DNA of 62,546 nt from Anaerofilum sp. An201 (lineage in GTDB: Bacteria > Bacillota > Clostridia > Oscillospirales > Ruminococcaceae). The stretch covers positions 1-62,546 of the forward strand of contig NZ_NFJT01000019.1 in assembly GCF_002160015.1 (NCBI RefSeq), in the 5' to 3' direction. Below, one piece after another: positions 1 through 8,015 of the stretch. How positions within the stretch are numbered: the stretch's first letter is position 1; the number at the start of each line of letters is the position of its first letter. The position numbers were made by a program, and so were the translations under genes. The notes beneath the pieces are model-generated. The model ran no database searches. It was not told the origin of the DNA and was given only the letters and a program-made list of their open reading frames with translations.

Positions 1-30
1 ATCTGGTACATTGCAATTTCAGATTACAAC

Positions 31-78
31 AAAAAATGAGATAGGCAACCCCTTTCGGGGAAGTCTATCTCATTTTTT
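31..78. terminator. Bidirectional terminator-like hairpin
   Basis: A perfect 14-bp inverted repeat (31-44 against 65-78) starts with an A run and ends with a T run. Its loop holds a second small GC hairpin. It can end transcription from either side. Positions 1-30 and 112-166 hold nothing I recognise. Confidence 0.8.
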
Positions 79-82
79 CATT

Positions 83-111
83 GGGCCTGTTTTGCAACAG
101 CCCCTTTTTTT
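83..111 (+). terminator. Terminator after a gene left of the window
   Basis: GGGCCTGTT and AACAGCCCC form a stem with one mismatch and are followed by seven T. It would end a plus-strand transcript entering from the left, in tandem with the hairpin at 31-78. Confidence 0.7.
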
Positions 112-166
112 ACTTATTCCCCGCTCTCCCCCATGCACAGGACTTGACAGGAGAAACAGGAATTCG

Positions 167-613
167 TCACTGCATCGTCAAGGATAACTCGATTTCCTCT
201 TCGTACACGGCTCCGGTTTCTGTAAAACCTTTGCTTTTGTATACATGCAGCGCCTGAACATTCTCTCTGTGGCAGGTCAAGGCCACCCGATCGGAAGAGC
301 CGAACGGTTTGGTTTTAATATAATCCAGAACCTGTTCCAGTGCAGCTTTCCCATAGCCCCGTCTCTGATACGATGCATCTATCATCATGTGCCATATGTC
401 ATATTCCGGGACATCATAATCGTAAATCACCATGACATAGCCGACCATCGTATCGCCTTCATAGATCCCAAAAGGCTGGCACTGCTCCCTGTAGACATAC
501 GCCTGTGCGAGGCTGCGAATCGGATGGGACACAAAGCGCTCCTGTTCCGGCGCAAGTTTCAGATGAAATGCGTCCACAAAATTCTCCTCTGTGATTTTTT
601 TAAGATGAATCAT
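167..613 (-). CDS. GNAT family N-acetyltransferase
   Basis: A 148-residue protein with the GNAT fold, which moves an acetyl group from acetyl-CoA to an amine; the substrate is unknown. The acetyl-CoA loop is visible as YQRRGYGKAAL near residues 97-107, followed by the usual C-terminal stretch ENVQALHVYKSKGF. The reading frame is open to an ATG at 662-664, but the ATG at 611-613 is chosen because GGGAG lies 7 bases ahead of it. Base composition is more AT-rich than the rest of the window, which may indicate transfer. A small promoter/ORF/terminator unit lies just upstream on the same strand and could be its leader. The family assignment is secure; the role is not. Confidence 0.85.
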   Translation of the reverse strand: MIHLKKITEENFVDAFHLKLAPEQERFVSHPIRSLAQAYVYREQCQPFGIYEGDTMVGYVMVIYDYDVPEYDIWHMMIDASYQRRGYGKAALEQVLDYIKTKPFGSSDRVALTCHRENVQALHVYKSKGFTETGAVYEEEIELSLTMQ

Positions 614-700
614 AAATTTCTCCCTACATTGCTCGGATTGAATCGGTCGATCTTGTATGAACATCTATGAGGAACAGAAGATTGCATTAAAAAAACAAAC

Positions 701-729
701 AAAAAAGCCGTGGCTGACGAAACCACGGC
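701..729 (-). terminator. Terminator between small ORF and GNAT gene
   Basis: Read on the minus strand, GCCGTGG and CCACGGC form a 7-bp stem with a 9-base loop, followed by six T. It lies after the 20-codon ORF at 750-812 and 88 bases before the GNAT start, so it could be either the end of a small transcript or an attenuator. Confidence 0.8.
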
Positions 730-749
730 AAAAATTCTGCAACAAACGC

Positions 750-812
750 TCATCCTGCAACCGAGGTCCTCAACAGATATTCAGGTTTTGTATTGGTCCT
801 GTTATTCTTCAT
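750..812 (-). CDS. Small ORF, 20 codons, possible leader peptide
   Basis: This ORF is preceded by GGGG about 10 bases upstream of its ATG and encodes a 20-residue basic peptide beginning MKNNRTNTKPEY. It lies between a consensus promoter (848-876) and an intrinsic terminator (701-729), so the transcript would be only about 140 nt. I do not recognise the sequence. It could be a leader peptide controlling the GNAT gene, a free-standing small protein, or a chance ORF in a small RNA. No homology claim is made. Confidence 0.45.
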   Translation of the reverse strand: MKNNRTNTKPEYLLRTSVAG

Positions 813-847
813 AATTGAGCACCCCGCTTTCCACAAGATTTTATAAA

Positions 848-876
848 ATTATACCATCAACCCTCGTCATTGTCAA
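848..876 (-). promoter_or_regulatory. Consensus sigma-A promoter for the small transcript
   Basis: On the minus strand: TTGACA, 17 bases, TATAAT. Both boxes and the spacing are perfect. Transcription would start near 841 and run left into the small ORF and terminator. Confidence 0.85.
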
Positions 877-929
877 GTACAGCCCCTTTCCACTTCACGG
901 TTTATGGAGCGGAGGCAAAGCTGTGCCGT

Positions 930-1577
930 TCAGTTGAATTCCTTGTTCCGGTAGACCGCCGCGCTGATGCACCAGCTGGCCACCAGCAGCACTGCCAACA
1001 CCACAACCGTGATGGCTGCCAGCAGCCACGGCGACGCCAGCAGGCCGACCAGCCAGCCGGGCAGGCCCTCTTCCACCCAGCTTCCCAGTGCACCCAGCGC
1101 CAGCAGCACAAGCACCATGCTGCCGAGCAGGATCAAGCGCCCGCGCTCACCGCCCAGCCAGAAGCTCAGCGGCAGGGCGATCGCCTGCTGCACCGCGCAC
1201 AGGGCAACGCCGATGCCCACCAGGACCAGCGTGCCGCCCCAGTCGAGCGGCTGCCCGCGCAGAGCGGCCGTTCCCAGGATCATGGCGACGCTCACCACCG
1301 CCGACAGCACAAGCCCCACCAAACCCAGCAGATACTTTTCGGTCACCATCGTGCGGCGGTGCACCGGCATGGTCTGGCCGAACCGCCCCCAGTTGGTGTT
1401 CTGCTCTCCGGTGAGCGCGGTGACCGGCAGCATGCTGAACAGGATCAGAATCACCAGCGCCATGAAGGAGGAATCCTCCATCCACACCATCAGCCCCGTA
1501 TACAGCACCACAAACAGCGCGTAGATCCGCAGCATTTTTTGCAGCACGCACAGATCTTTATAAAACAGCGCTCTCAT
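930..1577 (-). CDS. ABC-2 type permease of a YtrA-controlled exporter
   Basis: A 215-residue membrane protein with about six hydrophobic segments, the size of ABC-2 (ytr/bcrB-like) permeases. It starts MRALFYKDL, and its ATG overlaps the stop of the ATPase gene by four bases (ATGA at 1574-1577), which indicates translational coupling. With the ATPase it should form an exporter or a lantibiotic/antibiotic-resistance pump in the cytoplasmic membrane. Substrate cannot be read from the sequence. A longer reading frame to 1760 is an out-of-frame extension through the ATPase gene and is not used. Confidence 0.85.
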   Translation of the reverse strand: MRALFYKDLCVLQKMLRIYALFVVLYTGLMVWMEDSSFMALVILILFSMLPVTALTGEQNTNWGRFGQTMPVHRRTMVTEKYLLGLVGLVLSAVVSVAMILGTAALRGQPLDWGGTLVLVGIGVALCAVQQAIALPLSFWLGGERGRLILLGSMVLVLLALGALGSWVEEGLPGWLVGLLASPWLLAAITVVVLAVLLVASWCISAAVYRNKEFN

Positions 1578-2419
1578 TTTCGCTCCCCCTTTGCCACATA
1601 TACGATGATGTCGTCCAGCGTGGCGCGGTCGGTCACGCAGCCGTCCGGCAGGCGGTCCCGCTCGGCCAGCGCTTCGACGCCGAAGGCTCCCCGGCGCACC
1701 CCGTGGATCGCGCGGCGGTCGATCTCTTTCAGCTGCTCCTGGGTGCATTTCAGGATGCACATGCGCTCCAGCAGCGCGTCCTTTTCCTCGCTGTACAGCA
1801 CTTTTCCGCGGTGGATGAAGGTGACGTAGTCGCAGACCTTCTCCAGGTCGCTGGTGATGTGGGAGGACAGGAGCGCCGCATGCTGCTCGTCCTGGATGAA
1901 TTCCAGCAGCATGTCGATGATCTCATCCCGCACCACCGGATCGAGGCCGCTGGTGGCCTCGTCCAAAATCAGCAGCTTTGCGTTGTGGCTGAGCGCCGCC
2001 GCAATGCCCAGCTTCATCTTCATGCCGCGGGAATAGTCCTTCAGCGGCTTTTGGGGCGGCAGGCCAAAGCGTGCCAGATAGCCGTCGTAGGTTTTCTGCT
2101 GCCAGTTCGGATAGGCCAGGCGCAGCATTTTGCCCACCTGGCGGGCGGTCATGCAATCGGGGAAGCCCGCTTCGTCCAGCACGACGCCCAGCTGTGCCTT
2201 TACCTTCGGCGAAACTGCCGGTCCGTTCTCGCCCAGCACCGCAATCTCGCCGCTGTCCAGCCCGATGAGCCCCAACACCAGATTGATGGTGGTGGATTTT
2301 CCGGCGCCGTTTTCGCCGATCAGACCCATGATGCTGCCCATCGGCACCGAAAAGCTGACGTGGTCCAAAGTGAAATCCTCGTATCGTTTACAAATGTCCC
2401 GAAGTTCCAGCGCGTTCAT
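1574..2419 (-). CDS. ABC transporter ATP-binding protein (YtrB-like)
   Basis: A 281-residue ATPase with Walker A GENGAGKST near residue 36, the signature YSRGMKMKLG, and Walker B LLILDEATSGLDP followed by an SSH switch motif. The C-terminal 70 residues are a family-typical tail. GGAG lies upstream of the ATG, which begins just after the GntR stop. It energises the permease encoded immediately downstream. The repressor-ATPase-permease order matches ytr and bcr-type operons induced by cell-wall-active compounds, but the ligand here is unknown. Confidence 0.92.
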   Translation of the reverse strand: MNALELRDICKRYEDFTLDHVSFSVPMGSIMGLIGENGAGKSTTINLVLGLIGLDSGEIAVLGENGPAVSPKVKAQLGVVLDEAGFPDCMTARQVGKMLRLAYPNWQQKTYDGYLARFGLPPQKPLKDYSRGMKMKLGIAAALSHNAKLLILDEATSGLDPVVRDEIIDMLLEFIQDEQHAALLSSHITSDLEKVCDYVTFIHRGKVLYSEEKDALLERMCILKCTQEQLKEIDRRAIHGVRRGAFGVEALAERDRLPDGCVTDRATLDDIIVYVAKGERK

Positions 2420-2422
2420 CGC

Positions 2423-2797
2423 TCATTCTCCTTCAAACTGCAATTGCAGCATCTCGGCAAGCTCTGCGGCGGGGATGCCGGCCTGCCTGGCCAGCTGCAC
2501 CGCCTGCCCAAACAGCTCCTCGATGCGCTTGAGATGTTCCTCCCGCACAAGCGCGGGATTTTTGTTTGCCACAAAACACCCCTTGCCCGGCACCGAAACG
2601 GTGAAGCCCTCCCGTTCCAGTTCCTCGTAGGCGCGCTTTGTGGTGATCACGCTGATGCGCAGCTCCTTGGCCAAAAGGCGCATGCTGGGCAGCGGGTCCC
2701 CTTCATGCAGGCTGCCGGACAGGATCATGGCTTTGATCTGGGTGCAGATCTGATCGTAGATCGGCTGGCCTGACGAGTTTGTGATGATCAAATTCAA
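2423..2797 (-). CDS. GntR/YtrA-family repressor, TTG start
   Basis: A 124-residue regulator with an N-terminal winged helix (residues about 10-75, including PSMRLLAKELRIS and TTKRAYEELEREG) and a short YtrA-type C-terminal tail instead of a large ligand domain. The start codon is TTG at 2795-2797, supported by GAGGTG eight bases upstream; no ATG or GTG fits. It is the first gene of the ABC exporter operon, so it probably represses its own promoter until an inducer, often a cell-envelope antibiotic, is present. Confidence 0.88.
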   Translation of the reverse strand: MNLIITNSSGQPIYDQICTQIKAMILSGSLHEGDPLPSMRLLAKELRISVITTKRAYEELEREGFTVSVPGKGCFVANKNPALVREEHLKRIEELFGQAVQLARQAGIPAAELAEMLQLQFEGE

Positions 2798-2844
2798 TTC
2801 GGTGTCACCTCACAGGTTTTCTTGCAAGTATACTGTGTATATAT

Positions 2845-2873
2845 AGTATATACAGTATATACGCAGTTGTCAA
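2845..2873 (-). promoter_or_regulatory. Promoter and likely YtrA-type operator
   Basis: TTGACA, 17 bases, TATACT on the minus strand. The spacer and -10 contain a near palindrome of GTATATAC half sites around 2848-2863, with further TATA-rich dyads to 2831. This is the expected place for binding by the GntR repressor encoded next. Confidence 0.8.
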
Positions 2874-2893
2874 CTCCCTTTTCCCCTTTTTTG

Positions 2894-2937
2894 AAAAAAA
2901 TATCGCCCCGCCCTTCCGGAGGGAAAGGCGGGGCGAT
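2894..2937 (-). terminator. Terminator of the purine operon
   Basis: An 11-bp perfect stem (ATCGCCCCGCC against its complement, 2902-2912 and 2927-2937) is followed on the minus strand by seven T. It lies 28 bases after the purL stop. Confidence 0.93.
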
Positions 2938-2964
2938 CGTGCGTTTCTGCGATGGTGCGAAGGC

Positions 2965-5900
2965 TCACAGCTTGAAGTAGTCCACGCCGCCCTCGAACAG
3001 CGGCTGGTACTTGTTGCCCGGCACGTTCTTGTACAGGTTGTCGGCGCTGCGCTCGGTGTGGCCCATCTTGCCCAGCACGCGGCCGTCCGGGCTGGTGATG
3101 CCCTCGATGGCCCACAGGCTGCCGTTGGGGTTGAAGCGGGTGTCCATCGTGGGGGCGCCGTTCAGATCCACATACTGGGTGGCGATCTGGCCGTTGGCGG
3201 CCAGCTGGTCCAGCACGGCCTGCGGGGCCACAAAGCGTCCCTCGCCGTGGCTGATGGCGACGGTGTAGATCTCGTCGGTCTTCATGCGGCTGAACCACGG
3301 AGACAGGTTGCTGGCGATGCGGGTGCGCACCAGCATGCTCTGGTGGCGGCCGATGGTGTTGAAGGTGAGGGTGGGGCAGTTCTCGTCCATGTCGCGGATC
3401 TCGCCGAACGGGACCAGGCCCAGCTTCACCAGCGCCTGGAATCCGTTGCAGATGCCCAGCATCAGGCCGTCGCGGTGCTTGAGCAGATCGTGGATGGCGT
3501 CCTTGACAGCAGGTGCGCGCAGGAAGGCGGTGATGAATTTGGCGCTGCCGTCCGGCTCGTCGCCGCCGGAGAAGCCGCCGGGCAGCATGACGATCTGGCT
3601 CTTTTCGATGCTGCGGCACAGAGCGGCGCAGCTCTCGGCCACGGCGGCGGGCGTGAGGTTGTTCACCACAAAGATCTCGGCCTCGGCGCCGGCGCGCTCC
3701 AGCGCACGGGCGGTGTCGTACTCGCAGTTGGTGCCGGGGAAAACCGGGATCAGCGCGTGCGGGCGGGCGATGCCGATCTTGGGCGCGGCCTGCTTCTCCA
3801 CCGTGTGGCGGATCACCGGCAGCTCCTCGCCGCCCTTGCAGATGCGGTAGGGCATCACCGGCTCCAGCTTGGCCTCCCAGGCCTCCTGCAGTTCGGCCAT
3901 GTCGATGACCTCGCCGGCCTCCAGCTGGTATCTGCCGCTGGTCTCACCCAGCAGGGTGCCCACCGCGTCGGTCTCCTCGGCCAGCTCCAGGATCAGGCTG
4001 CCGTAGGCGGGACGCAGCAGGGTGTCGGGGTCGATGCCGTCGGCCAGCCGGAAGCCCAGCCGGTTGCCCAGGCCGCTCTTGAAGATCTGCTCGGCGATGC
4101 CGCCGTAGCCCGGGGTGGAGGCGGACAGCACCTTGCCCGCTGCGATCAGCTCCTCGGCCTTGGCAAAGACAGCCTTCAGGCTGTCGGCGTTGGGCAGCAG
4201 GGCATCGTCGTATTCCGGCTGCAGCAGCACCACCTTGCTGCCGGGCAGCTTGAATTCGGGGCTGATGACATTGTCGGTGTTGCCGATGGCCACCGCGAAG
4301 GAGACCAGCGTGGGGGGCACGTCGAGGTTCTCAAAGCTGCCGGACATCGAGTCCTTGCCGCCGATGGAACCCACGCCCAGATCCAGCTGCGCCTGCAGCG
4401 CGCCCAGCAGCGCGGCCAGGGGCTTGCCCCAGCGCTCGGCCTTCGCGCCCAGGCGCTCGAAGTACTCCTGGAAGGTGAGGTAGGCGTCCTCGGCCCGGAA
4501 GCCTGCGCCCACCAGCTTGGCGATGCTCTCCACCACGGCCAGATAGGCGCCGTGGTACTGGCTCTGCTCCATGATGTAAGGGTTATAGCCCCAGGCCATC
4601 GCGCTGCAGGTCTTGGTCTCGCCCTTCACAGGCAGCTTGGCCACCATCGCCTGGTTGGGTGTGAGCTGGTGTTTGCCGCCGAAGGGCATGGTCACGGTGG
4701 CCGCGCCGATGGTGGAGTCGAACCGCTCGGACAGACCCTTCTTGCTGCAGACGTTCAGGTCGGTGACCAGGCTGTGCAGCTTCTCGGCCATCGTGCTGCC
4801 CTGCCACTGGGGCTGGTACAGCTTGCCGGGCAGGACGTGCGCGTCCATGTGCTTTTCGGCGCCGTTGGAGTTCAGGAACTCGCGGCTGATGTCCACGATG
4901 GTGCTGCCGTTCCAGGTCATGGTCAGGCGGGGCTCGGCGGTGACCTTCGCCACCACGGTGGCCTCCAGGTTCTCGCCGTGGGCCAGGTTGATGAAGGTGT
5001 CCACGTCCTCGGGGGCCAGTACCACCGCCATGCGCTCCTGGCTCTCGGAGATGGCCAGCTCGGTGCCGTCCAGGCCGTCGTATTTCTTGGGCACGGCGTT
5101 CAGGTCGATGGCGAGGCCGTCGGCCAGCTCGCCGATGGCAACGCTCACGCCGCCGGCGCCGAAGTCGTTGCAGCGCTTGATCAGGCGGGTTGCGTTGGGG
5201 TCGCGGAACAGGCGCTGCAGCTTGCGCTCGATGGGAGCGTTGCCCTTCTGCACCTCGGCGCCGCAGGTCTCGAGGCTCTCCAGCTTGTGGGCTTTGGAGG
5301 AACCGGTGGCGCCGCCGCAGCCGTCGCGGCCGGTGCGGCCGCCCAGCAGCACCACGATGTCGCCGGGAGCGGGCACCTCGCGGCGCACGTTGGAAGCGGG
5401 GGCTGCGCCCACCACCGCGCCGATCTCCATCCGCTTTGCCACATAGCCGGGATGGTACAGCTCGTCCACCTGGCCGGTGGCCAGGCCGATCTGGTTGCCG
5501 TAGCTGGAATAGCCCGCCGCGGCGGTGGTGACCAGCTTGCGCTGGGGCAGCTTGCCGGGCATGGTGTCCTGCACGGGGACCAGCGGGTCGCCCGCGCCGG
5601 TGACGCGCATGGCCTGGTAGACGTAGCTGCGGCCGGACAGCGGGTCGCGGATGGCGCCGCCGATGCAGGTGGCCGCGCCGCCGAACGGCTCGATCTCGGT
5701 GGGATGGTTGTGGGTCTCGTTCTTGAACAGGAACAGCCAGTCCTGCTCCTCGCCGTCCACGTCCGCCTTGATCTTGACGGTGCAGGCGTTGATCTCCTCC
5801 GACTCGTCCAGATTCTTCAGCTGGCCGGTCTTTTTCAGATATTTTGCGCCGATGGTGGCCAGGTCCATCAGGCAGATGGGCTTGCTGCGGCCCGCATACA

Positions 5901-6663
5901 GCTCGCCGCGCAGGTCCAGATAGTTGTCCCACGCCTTTTTCACCAGCGCGTCGTCGATGGTCACCTCGTCCAGGATGGTGCCGAAGGTGGTGTGGCGGCA
6001 GTGGTCCGACCAGTAGGTGTCGATCATGCGGATCTCGGTGATGGTGGGGTCGCGCTGCTCTTTGGCAAAATACTGCTGGCAGAAGGCGATGTCGTCCAGA
6101 TCCATCGCCAGGCCGTACTGCGCCACGAATTCGGCCAGCTGCTCGCGGGACAGGCCGATGAAGCCGTTCAGGGTCTCCACGGTGGTGGGGATGGGGTATT
6201 CCACCGCCAGGGTGGCCTTTTCCTCCAGGCTCGCCTCGCGGGCTTCCACCGGGTTGATGACGTATTTCTTCACCGCCGCCAGCTGCTCGCCGGTGATGTC
6301 GCCCTCCAGCAGGTACAGGCGGGCGCTGCGCACCACCGGGCGCTCGCCCTGGCTGATGAGCTGGATGCACTCGCTGGCCGAATCGGCGCGCTGGTCGAAC
6401 TGGCCGGGCAGATACTCCACCGCGAACATCGCGCCGTCCCAGGCGGGCAGGGCGAAGGTGGCGTTGTCGGTCTGCGGCTCGCTGAACACGGTGGGCACAC
6501 AGCGCTGGAACAGCTCCTCGCTGATGCCTTCCACGTCGTAGCGGTTCAGCAGGCGGATGCCGGTGACAGACTCGATCTGCAGCAGGCTGCGCACCTCGCC
6601 CAGCAGGGCTTTGGCCTCGCCGTCAAAGCCGGGCTTGCGCTCTACGTATACGCGATAAACCAT
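2965..6663 (-). CDS. purL: Phosphoribosylformylglycinamidine synthase, single-chain
   Basis: A 1232-residue FGAM synthase joining the ATP-dependent synthetase and glutaminase on one chain. It converts FGAR, glutamine and ATP to FGAM in step four of purine synthesis. Synthetase motifs include NETHNHPTEIEPFGGAATCIGG and two AIRS-like halves. The class I glutaminase domain begins near residue 970 (FPGTNCEYDTARALE) and carries the nucleophile Cys1072 in GICNGFQ. Length fits the clostridial large type, not the Bacillus three-subunit type. An AAAGGAG site precedes the ATG. It is the last gene of the operon, 26 bases after purD. Confidence 0.97.
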   Translation of the reverse strand: MVYRVYVERKPGFDGEAKALLGEVRSLLQIESVTGIRLLNRYDVEGISEELFQRCVPTVFSEPQTDNATFALPAWDGAMFAVEYLPGQFDQRADSASECIQLISQGERPVVRSARLYLLEGDITGEQLAAVKKYVINPVEAREASLEEKATLAVEYPIPTTVETLNGFIGLSREQLAEFVAQYGLAMDLDDIAFCQQYFAKEQRDPTITEIRMIDTYWSDHCRHTTFGTILDEVTIDDALVKKAWDNYLDLRGELYAGRSKPICLMDLATIGAKYLKKTGQLKNLDESEEINACTVKIKADVDGEEQDWLFLFKNETHNHPTEIEPFGGAATCIGGAIRDPLSGRSYVYQAMRVTGAGDPLVPVQDTMPGKLPQRKLVTTAAAGYSSYGNQIGLATGQVDELYHPGYVAKRMEIGAVVGAAPASNVRREVPAPGDIVVLLGGRTGRDGCGGATGSSKAHKLESLETCGAEVQKGNAPIERKLQRLFRDPNATRLIKRCNDFGAGGVSVAIGELADGLAIDLNAVPKKYDGLDGTELAISESQERMAVVLAPEDVDTFINLAHGENLEATVVAKVTAEPRLTMTWNGSTIVDISREFLNSNGAEKHMDAHVLPGKLYQPQWQGSTMAEKLHSLVTDLNVCSKKGLSERFDSTIGAATVTMPFGGKHQLTPNQAMVAKLPVKGETKTCSAMAWGYNPYIMEQSQYHGAYLAVVESIAKLVGAGFRAEDAYLTFQEYFERLGAKAERWGKPLAALLGALQAQLDLGVGSIGGKDSMSGSFENLDVPPTLVSFAVAIGNTDNVISPEFKLPGSKVVLLQPEYDDALLPNADSLKAVFAKAEELIAAGKVLSASTPGYGGIAEQIFKSGLGNRLGFRLADGIDPDTLLRPAYGSLILELAEETDAVGTLLGETSGRYQLEAGEVIDMAELQEAWEAKLEPVMPYRICKGGEELPVIRHTVEKQAAPKIGIARPHALIPVFPGTNCEYDTARALERAGAEAEIFVVNNLTPAAVAESCAALCRSIEKSQIVMLPGGFSGGDEPDGSAKFITAFLRAPAVKDAIHDLLKHRDGLMLGICNGFQALVKLGLVPFGEIRDMDENCPTLTFNTIGRHQSMLVRTRIASNLSPWFSRMKTDEIYTVAISHGEGRFVAPQAVLDQLAANGQIATQYVDLNGAPTMDTRFNPNGSLWAIEGITSPDGRVLGKMGHTERSADNLYKNVPGNKYQPLFEGGVDYFKL

Positions 6664-6689
6664 AGGGATACTCTCCTTTTTTGGTGTGA

Positions 6690-7973
6690 TTACTGTTTGG
6701 CGGCCAGCGCACGCTTGCCGATGTCGCTGCGGCGGTGCAGGCCTTCAAAGCGGATCTTGTCGGCGGCGGCATACGCCTTTTGCACCGCGTCGGCCAGGGT
6801 GGGGGCGGTGGCGGTCACGCCCAGCACACGCCCGCCGCCGGTGACGAGGCCCTCGGCGGTCTGCCTGGTGCCGGCGTGGTAGACGACGGCTTCCGCGCCC
6901 GGCAGCTGGCCGTTTTCAAGGCCGCTGATGGGCTTGCCGGTGGCGTATTTCTGGGGATAGCCGCCGCTGGCCAGGATCACACAGGCAGCGCTCTCTCCGG
7001 CAAACTCCACCGGGGTGGTTTCCAGCGTGCCGTTCGTGGTGGCCAGCATGATGTCCAGCAGGTCGCTTTTCAGCAGCGGCAGCACCACCTGGGTCTCGGG
7101 GTCGCCGAAACGGCAGTTGTACTCGATCACCTTGGGGCCCTTCGGGGTGAGCATCAGGCCAAAGTACAGGCAGCCGGTGAAGGGGCAGCCCTCGGCGTTC
7201 ATCGCCGCGATGGTGGGCAGGAAGATCGTTTCCATGCAGGCGGCGGCCACTTCGGGGGTATAGTAGGGGTTCGGGGCAACGGTGCCCATGCCGCCGGTGT
7301 TCAGGCCCTCGTCGTTATCCAGCGCGCGCTTGTGGTCCATGCTGGAGACCATCGGCTTGACCACCTTGCCGTCGGTGAAGCTGAGCACAGACACCTCGGG
7401 CCCGGTGAGGAACTCCTCCACCACCACGGTGGAACCGCTCTTGCCGAAGATGTGGTCCTCCATCATGCTCTTGAGCGCGTCGGCGGCTTCGGCCTCAGTC
7501 TGGCAGATCAGCACGCCCTTGCCCAGCGCCAGACCGTCCGCCTTGACCACCACCGGATACTCGTTTTTCTCCCGGATGTAGGCCATCGCCTCGGCGGCGT
7601 TGGAGAACACGGCGTAGTCGGCGGTGGGGATGCCGTATTTCTTCATCAGGTTCTTGGAGAACACCTTGCTGCCCTCGATGCGGGCGGCGGCGGCGCGGGG
7701 ACCAAAGGCCGGGATGCCCGCGGCGGCCAGCGCGTCCACCATGCCCAGGACCAGAGGATCGTCCGGGGCCACCACCACATAGTCGATGGCGTTCGACTTG
7801 GCGAAGTTCACCACGCCCTCCACGTCGGTGGCCTTGATGTCCACACACGCGGCGTCGGCCGCGATGCCGCCGTTGCCGGGCGCGGCCCAGATCTTGTCCA
7901 CGGCGGGGCTTTCTTTCAGCTTGCGGATGATGGCGTGCTCACGCCCGCCTCCGCCTACTACCAGAATCTTCAT
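6690..7973 (-). CDS. purD: Phosphoribosylamine-glycine ligase
   Basis: A 427-residue ATP-grasp enzyme that joins phosphoribosylamine and glycine to make GAR. The N-terminal GGGGREHAI motif, the ATP-grasp region VVVKADGLALGKGV, and CRFGDPETQVVLP near residue 285 are diagnostic. Length is normal. AAAGGAGGAAACA precedes the ATG. It lies between the operon's membrane-protein gene and purL. Confidence 0.97.
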   Translation of the reverse strand: MKILVVGGGGREHAIIRKLKESPAVDKIWAAPGNGGIAADAACVDIKATDVEGVVNFAKSNAIDYVVVAPDDPLVLGMVDALAAAGIPAFGPRAAAARIEGSKVFSKNLMKKYGIPTADYAVFSNAAEAMAYIREKNEYPVVVKADGLALGKGVLICQTEAEAADALKSMMEDHIFGKSGSTVVVEEFLTGPEVSVLSFTDGKVVKPMVSSMDHKRALDNDEGLNTGGMGTVAPNPYYTPEVAAACMETIFLPTIAAMNAEGCPFTGCLYFGLMLTPKGPKVIEYNCRFGDPETQVVLPLLKSDLLDIMLATTNGTLETTPVEFAGESAACVILASGGYPQKYATGKPISGLENGQLPGAEAVVYHAGTRQTAEGLVTGGGRVLGVTATAPTLADAVQKAYAAADKIRFEGLHRRSDIGKRALAAKQ

Positions 7974-8015
7974 TGTTTCCTCCTTTTGTATTGCGAACGC
8001 GGCCGGTGAGGCCGG

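Noticed and set aside
739-842. 6S RNA or small SRP RNA in the short transcript
   Set aside because: The conserved SRP loop GGAAG/AGCAG pattern and the long 6S rod with a central bubble could not be formed by eye; the unit was left as a small ORF or unknown RNA.
3058-6882. A 1274-codon open frame on the plus strand
   Set aside because: It mirrors purL, whose catalytic motifs are intact on the minus strand. The translation is low-complexity and rich in Gly, Ala, Val, His and Gln.
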